From JBDTOX01 sp039933015 (lineage in GTDB: Bacteria > Pseudomonadota > Gammaproteobacteria > Burkholderiales > Methylophilaceae): a stretch of DNA of 17,328 bases. Positions 6,560 through 15,555 of this stretch are shown here, piece after piece. Numbering within the stretch: position 1 is the first letter of the stretch; each line of letters starts with the position of its first letter. The notes under the pieces were generated by a model. The model did not search any database. It saw nothing but the letters and a program-made list of their open reading frames with translations, and was not told where the DNA came from. The translations under genes were made by a program, and so were the position numbers. The DNA is taken from NCBI GenBank assembly GCA_039933015.1, contig JBDTOX010000016.1, positions 1 to 17,328 of the forward strand, given 5' to 3'.

Positions 6560-8977
6560 ATGACTGTCGCAACCCCATGTTATCACTGTGGCTTGCCTGT
6601 TCTGACTGGGGCAAGCTATTCCGCACTCATCCTCGGCCAAAGCCGGGAAATGTGCTGCCATGGCTGCCAGGCAGTTGCCGAAGCCATCGTGCAAAATGGC
6701 CTGCAGGATTACTACAGCTATCGTACTGAGCTACCCAAAACTGCTGAGGAGCTGGTGCCGGAAGAACTGCGGCAGTTAGCCCTGTATGACCATCCAGAAG
6801 TACAAAAGAGCTTTGTGTTTGAGGCCAGTGGCGAAGTTAAGCAAGCCTTGCTGATTCTTGAAGGCATTACCTGTGCCGCATGTATCTGGCTTAATGAACG
6901 CCACCTGAAGCAGCTTGCCGGTGTTCGTGAAGTCGCTTGCAACTATGCTTCACACCGTGCCCGCATCAGCTGGGATGAGCGAGAAATCAAGCTAAGCCAG
7001 ATACTGGCGGAAATCCGTAAACTGGGCTATCACGCCCATCCGTTCAGCGCGCAGCAGCAGGAAGCTTTACGCCAGCAGCAGCGCAAGGCGGATTTTCGGC
7101 GCCTGGCGGTAGCCGGGTTATCTGCCGGACAAGTCATGATGTTGGCCGTGGCGCTTTATGCCGGGCCAGCCCAGGGCCTGGAAGCCGGCACTGCACAGCT
7201 GTTGCGCTGGTTCAGCCTGGCCCTGAGTATGCCCGCCATGACCTACGCCGCGTGGCCGTTTTACCATGCTGCCTGGCGCAGCATCGTCAACCGCCACATC
7301 GGCATGGATGTGCCTATTGTGCTGGGCCTGCTTACCGGCTTTGCAGGCAGCATTTGGGCTACCTTGCACGGTGCAGGTGTGGTGTATTACGACACGCTGA
7401 CCATGTTGATTTTCTTTTTGCTGGCAACGCGTTTCCTCGAACGCAACGCGCGGGAAAAATCTGTCGAAGCGGCAGAAAATTTACTGCGCCTGGTGCCTGA
7501 CATGGCAACCCGTATCCAGGCTGACCAGCAGCAGGAGCTAGTGCCCTTGGTGGAAATTGCTGCTGGTGATTTGATCATTGCCAGGCCCGGTGAAACCATC
7601 GCTGCCGATGGCATAGTGGAGCAGGGTGAAAGCAGTGCCGATGAATCCCTGCTTACGGGCGAAAGCCATCCCTTGGCAAAATCGGTGGGCAGCCGCGTTT
7701 ATGCCGGCAGCATCAACTACGAAAGCCCGCTGATCATCCGCGTGACGGATGTGGGCGAACAGAGCATGCTGGCAGGAATCTCACGGCTTCTTGATCGCGC
7801 CCAGGCTGAAAAACCAAGGCTGGCGCAAGTCGCTGATAAGGTTGCAGTTTATTTCACTTCTGTGTTATTGGTTGCTGTCGCCGTGATCGGTCTGGTGTGG
7901 TGGCAAATTGAGCCGCAGCGCTGCCTCGAAATAGTGCTTACCGTGCTGGTGGTGAGCTGCCCGTGTGCGCTGTCTTTGGCCGCTCCAGCCGCTTTCGCCG
8001 CAGCTGGTTCGCATCTGGTCAAACGCGGCGTGCTGCTTACCCGCGGCCATGCGCTGGAAACCCTGGCACGCGTCACCCACTTTGTTTTTGATAAAACCGG
8101 CACGCTCACCTTGGGGCGTCCCGTCTTACTCAAAACAATCGCGCGGACCGAGCTGGATGCCACGGAATGTCTTAAACTCGCAGCCAGCCTGGAACAAGCC
8201 TCAGAACATCCGCTGGCGCGGAGCTTTATCGAAGCGGTAGAAGCACAGCTTTTATATACGGTGGCTGACGCCAGCAATGTGCCTGGCAAGGGCGTGGCGG
8301 GTACGATTGCAGGCAGGACCTACAGCCTCGGGAATGCTGGCCTCAATGTGCCACTCGCCGCACAATACCAATTGGATGCGACAGCTTATCCTCCTGGCGC
8401 GACTATCGTCTGGCTAAGTGATGCGCAGCGTGTATTAGCCGCTTTTGTGCTGGCGGACAGTGTTCGCCCGCAGTCCGCGGAATTGGTTCATCGCCTGCAG
8501 CAAAAAGGCATCAGTGTTTCCATGCTAAGCGGTGATTCAGAGCAGGCCGTGGCGCATTTTTCTCAGCTATTGGGCATACAAAATTGGCAAGCAGGTCTGA
8601 CGCCAGAGCATAAATTAAGTGCGCTACAGGCACTGCAACAAAAAGGCGAGATCGTGGCCATGGTTGGTGACGGTATCAATGATGCCCCCGTGCTGGCCGG
8701 CGCGCAGGTTTCCATCGCCATGGGCAGCGGTACGCAAATGGCGCGTGCCACGGGTGACGTTGTCCTGCTTACCGAAAACCTGCAGGAAATTGAGCATGCA
8801 GTAATGACCAGCCGTTTCGGCATCAGTGTTATCCGGCAGAATTTCGCCTGGGCGCTGGCCTATAACCTAGTTGCGTTGCCATTTGCTGCGACGGGATTTA
8901 TCTCGCCATGGCTAGCGGCCTTGGGGATGTCGGTAAGTTCGTTGGTGGTGGTGTTGAATGCGCTGCGGTTGCGATGA
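6560..8977 (+). CDS. ccoI: Copper-translocating P1B-type ATPase CcoI/FixI (cbb3 assembly)
   Basis: CcoI pumps copper outward across the inner membrane for insertion into the CuB site of cbb3 oxidase, and differs from detoxifying CopA. The 805-residue protein starts with a Cys-rich metal-binding region: C-Y-H-C at 7-10 and C-C-H-G-C at 32-36. A heavy-metal-associated domain follows with C-A-A-C at 105-108. Catalytic motifs are intact: T-G-E in the actuator loop, the transport motif C-P-C at 467-469, the phosphorylation site D-K-T-G-T from Asp511, S-E-H-P-L-A, and G-D-G-I-N-D-A-P at 703-710. A 131-bp gap separates it from ccoH, with no confident promoter or Shine-Dalgarno sequence. No ccoS follows. 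Confidence 0.95.
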   Translation: MTVATPCYHCGLPVLTGASYSALILGQSREMCCHGCQAVAEAIVQNGLQDYYSYRTELPKTAEELVPEELRQLALYDHPEVQKSFVFEASGEVKQALLILEGITCAACIWLNERHLKQLAGVREVACNYASHRARISWDEREIKLSQILAEIRKLGYHAHPFSAQQQEALRQQQRKADFRRLAVAGLSAGQVMMLAVALYAGPAQGLEAGTAQLLRWFSLALSMPAMTYAAWPFYHAAWRSIVNRHIGMDVPIVLGLLTGFAGSIWATLHGAGVVYYDTLTMLIFFLLATRFLERNAREKSVEAAENLLRLVPDMATRIQADQQQELVPLVEIAAGDLIIARPGETIAADGIVEQGESSADESLLTGESHPLAKSVGSRVYAGSINYESPLIIRVTDVGEQSMLAGISRLLDRAQAEKPRLAQVADKVAVYFTSVLLVAVAVIGLVWWQIEPQRCLEIVLTVLVVSCPCALSLAAPAAFAAAGSHLVKRGVLLTRGHALETLARVTHFVFDKTGTLTLGRPVLLKTIARTELDATECLKLAASLEQASEHPLARSFIEAVEAQLLYTVADASNVPGKGVAGTIAGRTYSLGNAGLNVPLAAQYQLDATAYPPGATIVWLSDAQRVLAAFVLADSVRPQSAELVHRLQQKGISVSMLSGDSEQAVAHFSQLLGIQNWQAGLTPEHKLSALQALQQKGEIVAMVGDGINDAPVLAGAQVSIAMGSGTQMARATGDVVLLTENLQEIEHAVMTSRFGISVIRQNFAWALAYNLVALPFAATGFISPWLAALGMSVSSLVVVLNALRLR

Positions 8978-8982
8978 TTGCG

Positions 8983-9696
8983 TTAATCCATTGCATGCAA
9001 TTGCGCTGACAAGGTTTTGAGTTCTGCCTCGGCTTTTTTGTAATCCGGAAAAATACTTTCCACCACCGCCCAAAATTTTGCAGAGTGGTTCATTTGCTTG
9101 AGGTGTGCCAGTTCGTGTGCAGTGACATAGTTGATGATGTGCGGCGGGGCCTGAATCAGCCGCCAGTTGAGCCGTACTTCCTTTTTGCTATTGCAGCTAC
9201 CCCAGCGTGTTTGGGCGTTGGAGAGGAAGAGTTTGGGGGTGGCTACGCCCAGCTTTGCAGAAAGTAGTTCCAGGCGGCGGCTGAAGTCAGTCATTGCTTG
9301 TTTGCGATACCACTGTAAGACTTTGCGGGCGATTACTGCCTGATCGTCTGGCGTGGGCAGTGCGACGTACAGGATGCCCGCCAGGCATTCAACATTGCGG
9401 CTGCGAGCATCTTGTTTAATGCTGAGTGTGACGTCATTGCCCAGCAGCATTAACGCTGCGCCATCGTGCCAGTGCATAGGCTCAACTGCGTGTTCCTGGC
9501 GTGCTTCAAGCTTGTTGCGGATCCAGCCAGCTTTACTTAGCAGCAGTTGTTCCAGCTGTGATTGAGAGATGCGCAAGGGTGCGTGGACAATCAGGCCATC
9601 TGCGCTGATGCGCATGCCTACGGTTTTGCGTGGCCTGCGTTTCAGGTGATAGGGGATGGTGTCACCATCCGGTAGTTCGAGAACATAAGCGCTCAT
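8983..9696 (-). CDS. YgjP-type zinc metallopeptidase (DUF45, M48-like)
   Basis: This 237-residue protein has the YgjP/DUF45 architecture. A basic N-terminal region reads R-R-P-R-K-T-V-G-M-R-I. Then come the conserved T-R-W-G-S-C segment (163-168) and the zinc site H-E-L-A-H at 194-198, with His204 (M-N-H-S) as probable third ligand. No signal peptide is visible, so it should be cytoplasmic. Its physiological substrate is not established for the family. The start overlaps the plsC stop in a 4-bp ATGA, placing it last in the lnt-glyQS-gmhB-plsC operon. Its stop lies 5 bp from the convergent ccoI stop. Confidence 0.88.
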   Translation of the reverse strand: MSAYVLELPDGDTIPYHLKRRPRKTVGMRISADGLIVHAPLRISQSQLEQLLLSKAGWIRNKLEARQEHAVEPMHWHDGAALMLLGNDVTLSIKQDARSRNVECLAGILYVALPTPDDQAVIARKVLQWYRKQAMTDFSRRLELLSAKLGVATPKLFLSNAQTRWGSCNSKKEVRLNWRLIQAPPHIINYVTAHELAHLKQMNHSAKFWAVVESIFPDYKKAEAELKTLSAQLHAMD

Positions 9697-10442
9697 TGCT
9701 CTGCTGACTGACCGATTCCTGGCAGCTTGCCCATTTCCTGTTCTATCCAGTTTTCTACCATGCGGTTCAATTCATCTGGGGCCACGCCTGTAGTTTGAAT
9801 TGGTTTGCCTATGCTTACGGTGATGGTGCCGGGTTTTTTGACAAAGGAATTTTTGCCCCAGAATTCACCCGCATTGTGCGCGACTGGTACTACCGTCGTT
9901 TGTGTGTGACTAGCCAGCCAGGCGCCGCCGATGTGATATTTGCCTTTTTTGCCGGGGGCGGTGCGTGTGCCTTCCGGGAAGATGACTACCCAGAAACCTT
10001 GCTTTAAGCGGTCCTTGCCTTGCGTGACCAGCTGCTTGAGGGCTTCGCGGCCAGCGCTGCGGTCTATAGCAATTGGCGAAGTCATGGCTAATCCCCAGCC
10101 GAGAAACGGCAGGCGCAGCAATTCGCGTTTCAGCACCCAGACTTGCGGCGGGAATATCTGCTGGAAAGCCAATGTCTCCCAGGCTGATTGATGTTTGGAC
10201 AGAATGATACTAGGCGTAGCGGGAATATTTTCCGTGCCTATCAGGCGGTGGCGAATGCCGCAGGTAACGCGCAGCCACCACAGCATAAGGTAGGACCAGC
10301 CGGATATGAGGCGGTAGCGTACCAGTGGCGGGAAAGGGAAAGTCAGTATTGCGATCACGGAGTATATAGGTGTGACTAGCCACAGACCCAACATGAAAAA
10401 CGCCGAGCGCAGCCACGCTATACCATTTTGAAGCCAAGTCAT
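9693..10442 (-). CDS. plsC: 1-acyl-sn-glycerol-3-phosphate acyltransferase (PlsC family)
   Basis: The 249-residue protein transfers an acyl group to lysophosphatidic acid to give phosphatidic acid, the precursor of membrane phospholipids. A hydrophobic N-terminus (about 12-36) suggests membrane attachment. The acyltransferase block is visible: K-H-Q-S-A-W-E-T (83-90), an H-X4-E version of the catalytic H-X4-D motif, then P-I-A-I-D-R (123-128) and F-P-E-G-T-R (155-160). The ATG at 10442 was chosen because it lies 13 bp after the gmhB stop and gives normal length. The open frame extends upstream only inside gmhB. It overlaps the following metallopeptidase gene by four bases. Confidence 0.93.
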   Translation of the reverse strand: MTWLQNGIAWLRSAFFMLGLWLVTPIYSVIAILTFPFPPLVRYRLISGWSYLMLWWLRVTCGIRHRLIGTENIPATPSIILSKHQSAWETLAFQQIFPPQVWVLKRELLRLPFLGWGLAMTSPIAIDRSAGREALKQLVTQGKDRLKQGFWVVIFPEGTRTAPGKKGKYHIGGAWLASHTQTTVVPVAHNAGEFWGKNSFVKKPGTITVSIGKPIQTTGVAPDELNRMVENWIEQEMGKLPGIGQSAEQ

Positions 10443-10455
10443 AATGCGCAGCTGC

Positions 10456-10998
10456 TCAACCGAATGCGGTGATGATGCGTTGCGCAGCTTCAGCCAAATC
10501 TGCACAGACCCAGGTGTTTTCAGGCAGACCGCCGTGAGCCAGGGTGGTTTCGCCTTTGCCCGTGCGCACCAGGATGTTCTGCGTGCCAAACGGTACACCA
10601 GCTTGCAGGTCCCGCAGCGAATCGCCTACGCTGGGAACATTCTTTAAATCAATGCCAAAGCGCAGGCCAATATCTTCGATCATGCCCGGCTTGGGTTTGC
10701 GGCAGTCACAGCGGTCATCCGCTGCATGCGGACAATAAAACAGCGCATCAATGCGGCCGCCAAATTGTCCCAGGGCGCGATGCATTTTGTCGTGAATGGC
10801 ATTGAGCGTAGCCATATCGAACAGCCCGCGGCTAATGCCGGACTGGTTGGTGGCGAGGGCAATGCGGAAGCCGCTTTGATTCAATAACGCAATCGCTTCC
10901 AGGCTTCCGGGGATGGGAATCCATTCATTCGGGCTTTTGATGAACTGGGCGCTGTCGTAATTGATGACGCCGTCGCGATCGAGGATAACTAGTTTCAT
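10456..10998 (-). CDS. gmhB: D-glycero-beta-D-manno-heptose-1,7-bisphosphate 7-phosphatase (GmhB)
   Basis: GmhB removes the C7 phosphate of heptose bisphosphate on the way to ADP-heptose for the lipopolysaccharide inner core. The 180-residue HAD-superfamily protein has the nucleophile motif D-R-D-G-V-I starting at Asp7, with Asp9 as acid/base. T-N-Q-S-G follows at 50-54. The GmhB zinc-binding set C89-P-H91 and C97-D-C99 is followed by R-K-P-K-P-G-M, and G-D-S-L-R-D (125-130) supplies the Mg ligands. It starts nine bases after the glyS stop without a clear Shine-Dalgarno sequence. A histidinol-phosphate phosphatase is the nearest alternative, but context favours GmhB. Confidence 0.93.
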   Translation of the reverse strand: MKLVILDRDGVINYDSAQFIKSPNEWIPIPGSLEAIALLNQSGFRIALATNQSGISRGLFDMATLNAIHDKMHRALGQFGGRIDALFYCPHAADDRCDCRKPKPGMIEDIGLRFGIDLKNVPSVGDSLRDLQAGVPFGTQNILVRTGKGETTLAHGGLPENTWVCADLAEAAQRIITAFG

Positions 10999-11007
10999 GG
11001 TGTCAGT

Positions 11008-13116
11008 CTAAGTCGCCAGCTTGGAAATGTCAGCTACGCGATTCATCGCGGTATGTAGCTGGGCTAGCAGAGCCAGGCGATTAGCACGCAAGGCAGGGTC
11101 TTCGGCGTTGACCATGACATGGTCGAAGAAGGCGTCCACAGGTGCTTTGAGTGCAGCCAACGATTGCAGGGAATCAGCATAGCTCCCCCGGTCGAAGGCA
11201 GCATCGGCTTGCGGTTGGACTACCGTAAGCGCTTGATTCAAGGCAATCTCGGCAGCTTCTTTCAGCAGGCTGCGATCTACTTTGGTCTGCGACGTATCTT
11301 CAGCCTTTTTCAGGATATTGCCGACGCGCTTGTTGGCAGCTGCCAGGCTCTCTGCTTCGGGCAATGCAGAAAAAGCGCGTACAGCTTCGAGACGTTTTGT
11401 AATGTCACTTAGCCGTTGCGGGCGTTGCGAAACCACCGCGTCGACTTCTTGTGGTGAATAGCCTTGCTCACGCAAGCTGCCCGCCAGGCGCTCAAAGATA
11501 AAGTCTGTTAGCTGGTTGATGGGGTTGCTGATTTTGTCCCCGAAGACCTGGATTGATTGCTCAAGGAGCAGGTCTATGGAGAGCGGCAATTCTTTTTCAA
11601 TCAGTATGCGTATGCTACCCAAGGCATGGCGGCGCAGCGCGAACGGATCTTTGTCGCCTGTCGGAACCTGACCGATACCAAATAGACCGACCAAGGTTTC
11701 CAGCTTGTCAGCCAGTGCGACACAGATACCCGCTGCATTGCGCGGTAGCGCGTCACCGGCAAAACGTGGTTTGTAGTGATCTTCGATCGCATAGGCAATG
11801 TCATTGCTGAGGCCGTCATGCTGCGCATAATAGCGTCCCATAATGCCCTGCAGTTCGGGGAATTCGCCCACCATGTCTGTGAGCAGGTCAGCCTTGGCGA
11901 GCAATGCGGCCTGGTCGGCCTGCAAGGCAAGTGCATCTCCATCCAGCTGTTTGCCAATGGCGCGAGCGATGGCTTGTACCCGTTCTACGCGGTCGCCCTG
12001 GCTGCCGAGCTTATTGTGATAGACGACCTTGGCCAAGCCCAGCACGCGAGACTCGAGCGGCCTCTTGCGATCCTGATCGAAAAAGAACTTGGCATCAGCC
12101 AGCCGTGGGCGCACTACGCGCTCATTGCCGCCAATCACGGCGCTGGCGTCGGCCGGGCTGATATTGCTGACCATGAGGAATTTGTTGGTCAGTTTGTCGT
12201 TGGCATCGAGCAGCGGAAAATACTTCTGGTTGGCCTTCATGGTGAGAATCAGGCATTCCTGGGGGACTTCCAGGAATTCTGTTTCGAACTGGCCGAGTAG
12301 CACGTTAGGGCGCTCTACTAATGCGGTGACTTCGTCGAGCAGAGCGTCGTCGGCTACAGGTTTGAGGTTTTCTCTTGCGGCTGCTGCAGCAAGCTGGCGT
12401 GCTATTTCGTCACGGCGAGCGGTAAAGCTGGCGACGACTGCACCTTCGCTCTGCATTTGATTTTCGTAGCTATCGGCATCTATAATGACGACTGGCGATA
12501 CGCTGGCTTCAAACCGGTGGCCTTGTGTTGCGCGGCCAGCAGTGAGGCCAAGTGCAGTAACCGGCACTATATCGGCGCCATGCAAGGCCACCAGGCCATG
12601 TGCCGGGCGCACAAAGTTGACGCTGCTCCAGCCATCGGCCAGCTGGTAGGTCATCACCTTGGGGATAGGCAGCTTGACTATGGCTTCATGCAGCGCAGCC
12701 TGCAGGCCATCCTGCAATGTGGCGCCTTTTAACAGGTTATCGAAAAACAGGGCTTCTGCCTTGCCATCCATTTCACGTTTAAGTTTGGGTACAACGCTTG
12801 CGTCAGCGCCCAGGCTGGTGAGCTTTTTCAGCAACGCTGGCGTGGGCTGGCCGTTGGCATCCAAACCCACAGCGACCGGCATCAGCTTTTGGGCAACTGC
12901 TTTATCAGCGGCCTGTGCCGCAACGCCGCTAAGATGAACTGCCAAGCGGCGGGGCGAAGCATACGCCGTAACTTTTGCTTCTGGCAGCGCGAGACCTTGC
13001 GCTTTCAGATGGTCGGCAAGTGCACTGGCAAACGCCTCCCCCAGTTTCTTCAAGACTTTAGGCGGCAGTTCCTCGACGAATAGTTCGACGAGTAGGTTTT
13101 TAGTGCTCATGTTCAT
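11008..13116 (-). CDS. glyS: Glycyl-tRNA synthetase beta subunit
   Basis: GlyS is the large subunit of the alpha2beta2 bacterial glycyl-tRNA synthetase. It contributes tRNA recognition, including the C-terminal anticodon-binding domain. The 702-residue length is normal. Family signatures are visible: N-terminal L-L-V-E-L-F-V-E-E-L-P-P, then M-K-A-N-Q-K-Y-F-P-L, then T-G-D-K-D-P-F-A-L-R-R near residue 490, and the C-terminal F-D-H-V-M-V-N. The ATG at 13116 overlaps the glyQ stop as ATGA. A second ATG at 13110 is equally possible, since AGAAGG lies 4 or 10 bases upstream respectively. Expression is surely coupled to glyQ. Confidence 0.98.
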   Translation of the reverse strand: MNMSTKNLLVELFVEELPPKVLKKLGEAFASALADHLKAQGLALPEAKVTAYASPRRLAVHLSGVAAQAADKAVAQKLMPVAVGLDANGQPTPALLKKLTSLGADASVVPKLKREMDGKAEALFFDNLLKGATLQDGLQAALHEAIVKLPIPKVMTYQLADGWSSVNFVRPAHGLVALHGADIVPVTALGLTAGRATQGHRFEASVSPVVIIDADSYENQMQSEGAVVASFTARRDEIARQLAAAAARENLKPVADDALLDEVTALVERPNVLLGQFETEFLEVPQECLILTMKANQKYFPLLDANDKLTNKFLMVSNISPADASAVIGGNERVVRPRLADAKFFFDQDRKRPLESRVLGLAKVVYHNKLGSQGDRVERVQAIARAIGKQLDGDALALQADQAALLAKADLLTDMVGEFPELQGIMGRYYAQHDGLSNDIAYAIEDHYKPRFAGDALPRNAAGICVALADKLETLVGLFGIGQVPTGDKDPFALRRHALGSIRILIEKELPLSIDLLLEQSIQVFGDKISNPINQLTDFIFERLAGSLREQGYSPQEVDAVVSQRPQRLSDITKRLEAVRAFSALPEAESLAAANKRVGNILKKAEDTSQTKVDRSLLKEAAEIALNQALTVVQPQADAAFDRGSYADSLQSLAALKAPVDAFFDHVMVNAEDPALRANRLALLAQLHTAMNRVADISKLAT

Positions 13117-14036
13117 GCTGCCTTCTTGCTGTTCAGTTGCGCGAGCACTTGCTCGGCATGTGCTTTTTTTGCCATTGGGAAGCCAAGACGCGCGCGGCTT
13201 TCGAGGTAGCCTCGCGCTACGCCACGTGCCAGGTTGCGGATGCGGCCAATGTAGCCGGCACGCTCGGTCACGCTGATCGCACCGCGCGCATCGAGCAGGT
13301 TGAAGGTGTGTGCGGCTTTCAGTACCTGCTCATAGGCAGGCAGCGCCAACGCGTTTTCTATGAGGTGCAGCGCCTGCTTTTCATGCGCGCCAAATGCGGT
13401 CAGCAGGAAATCCACATCGCTGTGCTCAAAGTTGTAGGTGGATTGCTCGACCTCGTTCTGGTGGTAGACGTCGCGATACTTGAGACCATCAGTCCAGTCC
13501 AGGTCATAGACGTTGTCCACACCTTGCAGATACATGGCCAGGCGTTCAAGGCCATAGGTAATCTCGCCCGTGATCGGTTTGCAGTCTATGCCGCCTACTT
13601 GCTGGAAATAAGTGAACTGTGTGACTTCCATGCCGTTGAGCCAGACTTCCCAGCCCAACCCCCAGGCGCCTAATGTCGGGTTTTCCCAGTCGTCTTCGAC
13701 AAAGCGGATGTCGTTCTTTTTAAGGTCGAAGCCCAGTGCTTCCAGTGAGCCCAGGTATAGCTCCAGAATGTCGGCAGGTGCCGGTTTCAGCACTACCTGA
13801 AACTGATAGTAATGTTGCAGACGGTTTGGGTTGTCACCGTAACGGCCATCTTTGGGGCGGCGGCTAGGTTGTACATAGGCGGCCTTCCACGGCTCCGGCC
13901 CTAGCGAGCGCAGAAAGGTGGCGGTATGCGAAGTGCCGGCGCCTACTTCCATATCGTAAGGCTGTAGCACGGCACAGCCGCGTTCGGCCCAGTAGTTTTG
14001 CAAGGCAAGAATGATTTGCTGGAAGGTGAGCGGCAT
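13113..14036 (-). CDS. glyQ: Glycyl-tRNA synthetase alpha subunit
   Basis: GlyQ carries the class II catalytic core that activates glycine with ATP and charges tRNA-Gly together with GlyS. The 307-residue protein begins with the typical T-F-Q-Q-I-I-L-A-L-Q-N-Y-W. It contains the motif 2 region P-S-R-R-P-K-D-G-R-Y-G (57-67) and the motif 3 region G-E-I-T-Y-G-L-E-R-L-A-M-Y (157-169). The start at 14036 was chosen because homology begins there. The open frame runs another 68 codons upstream into lnt without family similarity. No strong Shine-Dalgarno sequence is visible. lnt ends 31 bp upstream, so glyQ is probably in the lnt transcript. Confidence 0.97.
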   Translation of the reverse strand: MPLTFQQIILALQNYWAERGCAVLQPYDMEVGAGTSHTATFLRSLGPEPWKAAYVQPSRRPKDGRYGDNPNRLQHYYQFQVVLKPAPADILELYLGSLEALGFDLKKNDIRFVEDDWENPTLGAWGLGWEVWLNGMEVTQFTYFQQVGGIDCKPITGEITYGLERLAMYLQGVDNVYDLDWTDGLKYRDVYHQNEVEQSTYNFEHSDVDFLLTAFGAHEKQALHLIENALALPAYEQVLKAAHTFNLLDARGAISVTERAGYIGRIRNLARGVARGYLESRARLGFPMAKKAHAEQVLAQLNSKKAA

Positions 14037-14067
14037 TATTATTCTGAGTAGGCGAAAGGGCTTGATT

Positions 14068-15555
14068 TTACTTCTTTTTACGCAGCCACAAAAGGGTAAG
14101 TACAGCGAAGGAAAATATGATGACGGGCCAATTCCCCCACCTGACATAGGGTGTGGTGCCGCCATAACCCTGCGCCTGGCCTTTGAGCAGGGTGGTGGTG
14201 AAGTGTGGTGCATGCGCCAGCACATTGCCTTGCGGGTCAATAATGGCAGTAGCGCCGGTATTGGTGGAGCGCAGCATCATGCGGCCGGTTTCCACTGCCC
14301 GCATTTGCGATATCTGCAGATGCTGATAGGCGGCGAGCGAGTCGCCATACCAGGCATCATTGCTGGTGTTGACGAGCAAAGTGGCCTGCGGCAGCTGACG
14401 AATAATTTCTTCACCGAATACGTCTTCGTAGCAAATATTGACCGCGACCTTTTGCCCGGCAATCTGCAGCGGCTGCTGGTGTATGCTGCCGCGCGACAGG
14501 TCGGTTAATGGAATATGCAGCCAATCGCGGTAAATCCAGCCAAAAATGCTTTTCAGCGGGATAAATTCGCCGAAGGGTACCAGGTGGGACTTGCGGTAGG
14601 CCTGAGTAGGCGCGTTGCCATAACTCAGCATGCTGTTGTAATACGCGTCGTTTTCTACTTCTACTGCGCCCACCAGCAGATCGCCGTGATTGTTCTGGGC
14701 ATGCGTTTTCAGCCGTTGCAGATAATCTGCCGGCGCTTGCTCGATCAGCATGGGCAGGGCAGTTTCAGGCAGCACGGTCAGCTGCGCGTCACTCTGCAAG
14801 GTGAGCGCCAGATATTGATCCAATGTGCGCTGCACAGTTTCTGGCTGCCACTTCATGTCCTGCGCAATATTGCCCTGCGCCAGGGCCACGGAAACAGGCA
14901 TGCCGACAGGTGTGCTCCATGCATTGAGCTTGAGCAGACTGCCTGCCACCCACAGCGTAACGAGTACGAGGGTAATATTGCGGCGCATGCTTTTATTTGC
15001 CCACAGCGGCAGGATGCTTGCGGAAAAAACTGTCACCAGGGATACGCCATAGACGCCGAACACAGGGGCAAAACCATTGAGCGGGCTATATGGTACTTGC
15101 GAGTAGCCAATAGTCAACCACGGGAATCCAGTAAAAATCCAGCTGCGCACCCATTCGGATAGCACCCACAGCAAGGGCACGGCAATAATCGTGATTGCCG
15201 GTCTATTTAGCCCATCCTGTTTGCCAAGCCAGCCTACAGCTGCCGGGAATAAGGACAGGAATGCGCATAAAACGAAGGTAGAAAACGCGGCCATCCAGAA
15301 AGGCATGCCGCCAAAGTCATGCAGGCTGATATAAATCCAGTAAACCCCTGCACCAAAAAACCCCAAGCCGAATGCAAAACCCAGCCAGGCGGCCTGTTTT
15401 GCGCTACCGGATTTTTGCCAGTAGTAAAAAAGCCCAGCCAGCGCCACGATAGGGATGGGGTAGAGGTAAAAAGGCGCAAATCCGGCGACGGTAATGGCAC
15501 CTAATCCAACGACGATCAGGGCTGTTTTAAGAAAGGGCGGGATGGCTGCGAGCAA
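14068..15555 (-). CDS. lnt: Apolipoprotein N-acyltransferase (Lnt), probable TTG start
   Basis: Lnt adds the third acyl chain to the N-terminal cysteine of lipoproteins in the inner membrane, the last step before Lol sorting. The 495-residue protein has a multi-helix N-terminal half and a periplasmic nitrilase-like domain. The catalytic triad is visible: Glu264 (L-P-E-T-A-L-P), Lys322 (Y-R-K-S-H-L-V-P-F-G-E) and Cys375 (N-I-C-Y-E-D). No ATG or GTG is available upstream in frame before a stop. TTG at 15555 is preceded by AGGAAG (15565-15560) four bases upstream, and homology begins right after it. It opens the minus-strand operon. The gene corC, often found just before lnt, is absent here. Confidence 0.95.
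   Translation of the reverse strand: MLAAIPPFLKTALIVVGLGAITVAGFAPFYLYPIPIVALAGLFYYWQKSGSAKQAAWLGFAFGLGFFGAGVYWIYISLHDFGGMPFWMAAFSTFVLCAFLSLFPAAVGWLGKQDGLNRPAITIIAVPLLWVLSEWVRSWIFTGFPWLTIGYSQVPYSPLNGFAPVFGVYGVSLVTVFSASILPLWANKSMRRNITLVLVTLWVAGSLLKLNAWSTPVGMPVSVALAQGNIAQDMKWQPETVQRTLDQYLALTLQSDAQLTVLPETALPMLIEQAPADYLQRLKTHAQNNHGDLLVGAVEVENDAYYNSMLSYGNAPTQAYRKSHLVPFGEFIPLKSIFGWIYRDWLHIPLTDLSRGSIHQQPLQIAGQKVAVNICYEDVFGEEIIRQLPQATLLVNTSNDAWYGDSLAAYQHLQISQMRAVETGRMMLRSTNTGATAIIDPQGNVLAHAPHFTTTLLKGQAQGYGGTTPYVRWGNWPVIIFSFAVLTLLWLRKKK

Noticed and set aside
10443..10598. Longer plsC start inside gmhB
   Set aside because: The extra 52 residues are out-of-frame gmhB sequence without acyltransferase similarity. 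ATG at 10442 gives the normal family length.
11776..12300. A 174-codon plus-strand open frame opposite glyS
   Set aside because: It is an antisense shadow of a conserved housekeeping gene, with no domain or convincing ribosome-binding site.
13137..13673. A 178-codon plus-strand open frame opposite glyQ
   Set aside because: It is antisense to conserved glyQ codons, and the composition is typical of a shadow frame.
14037..14240. Longer glyQ start inside lnt
   Set aside because: The added 68 residues overlap lnt and have no GlyQ similarity. Homology begins at the ATG at 14036.
14515..15162. A 215-codon plus-strand open frame opposite lnt
   Set aside because: It lies wholly inside lnt, whose catalytic residues are intact. 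The translation looks like a shadow product (rich in Arg, His, Gln and Cys) with no recognisable family.
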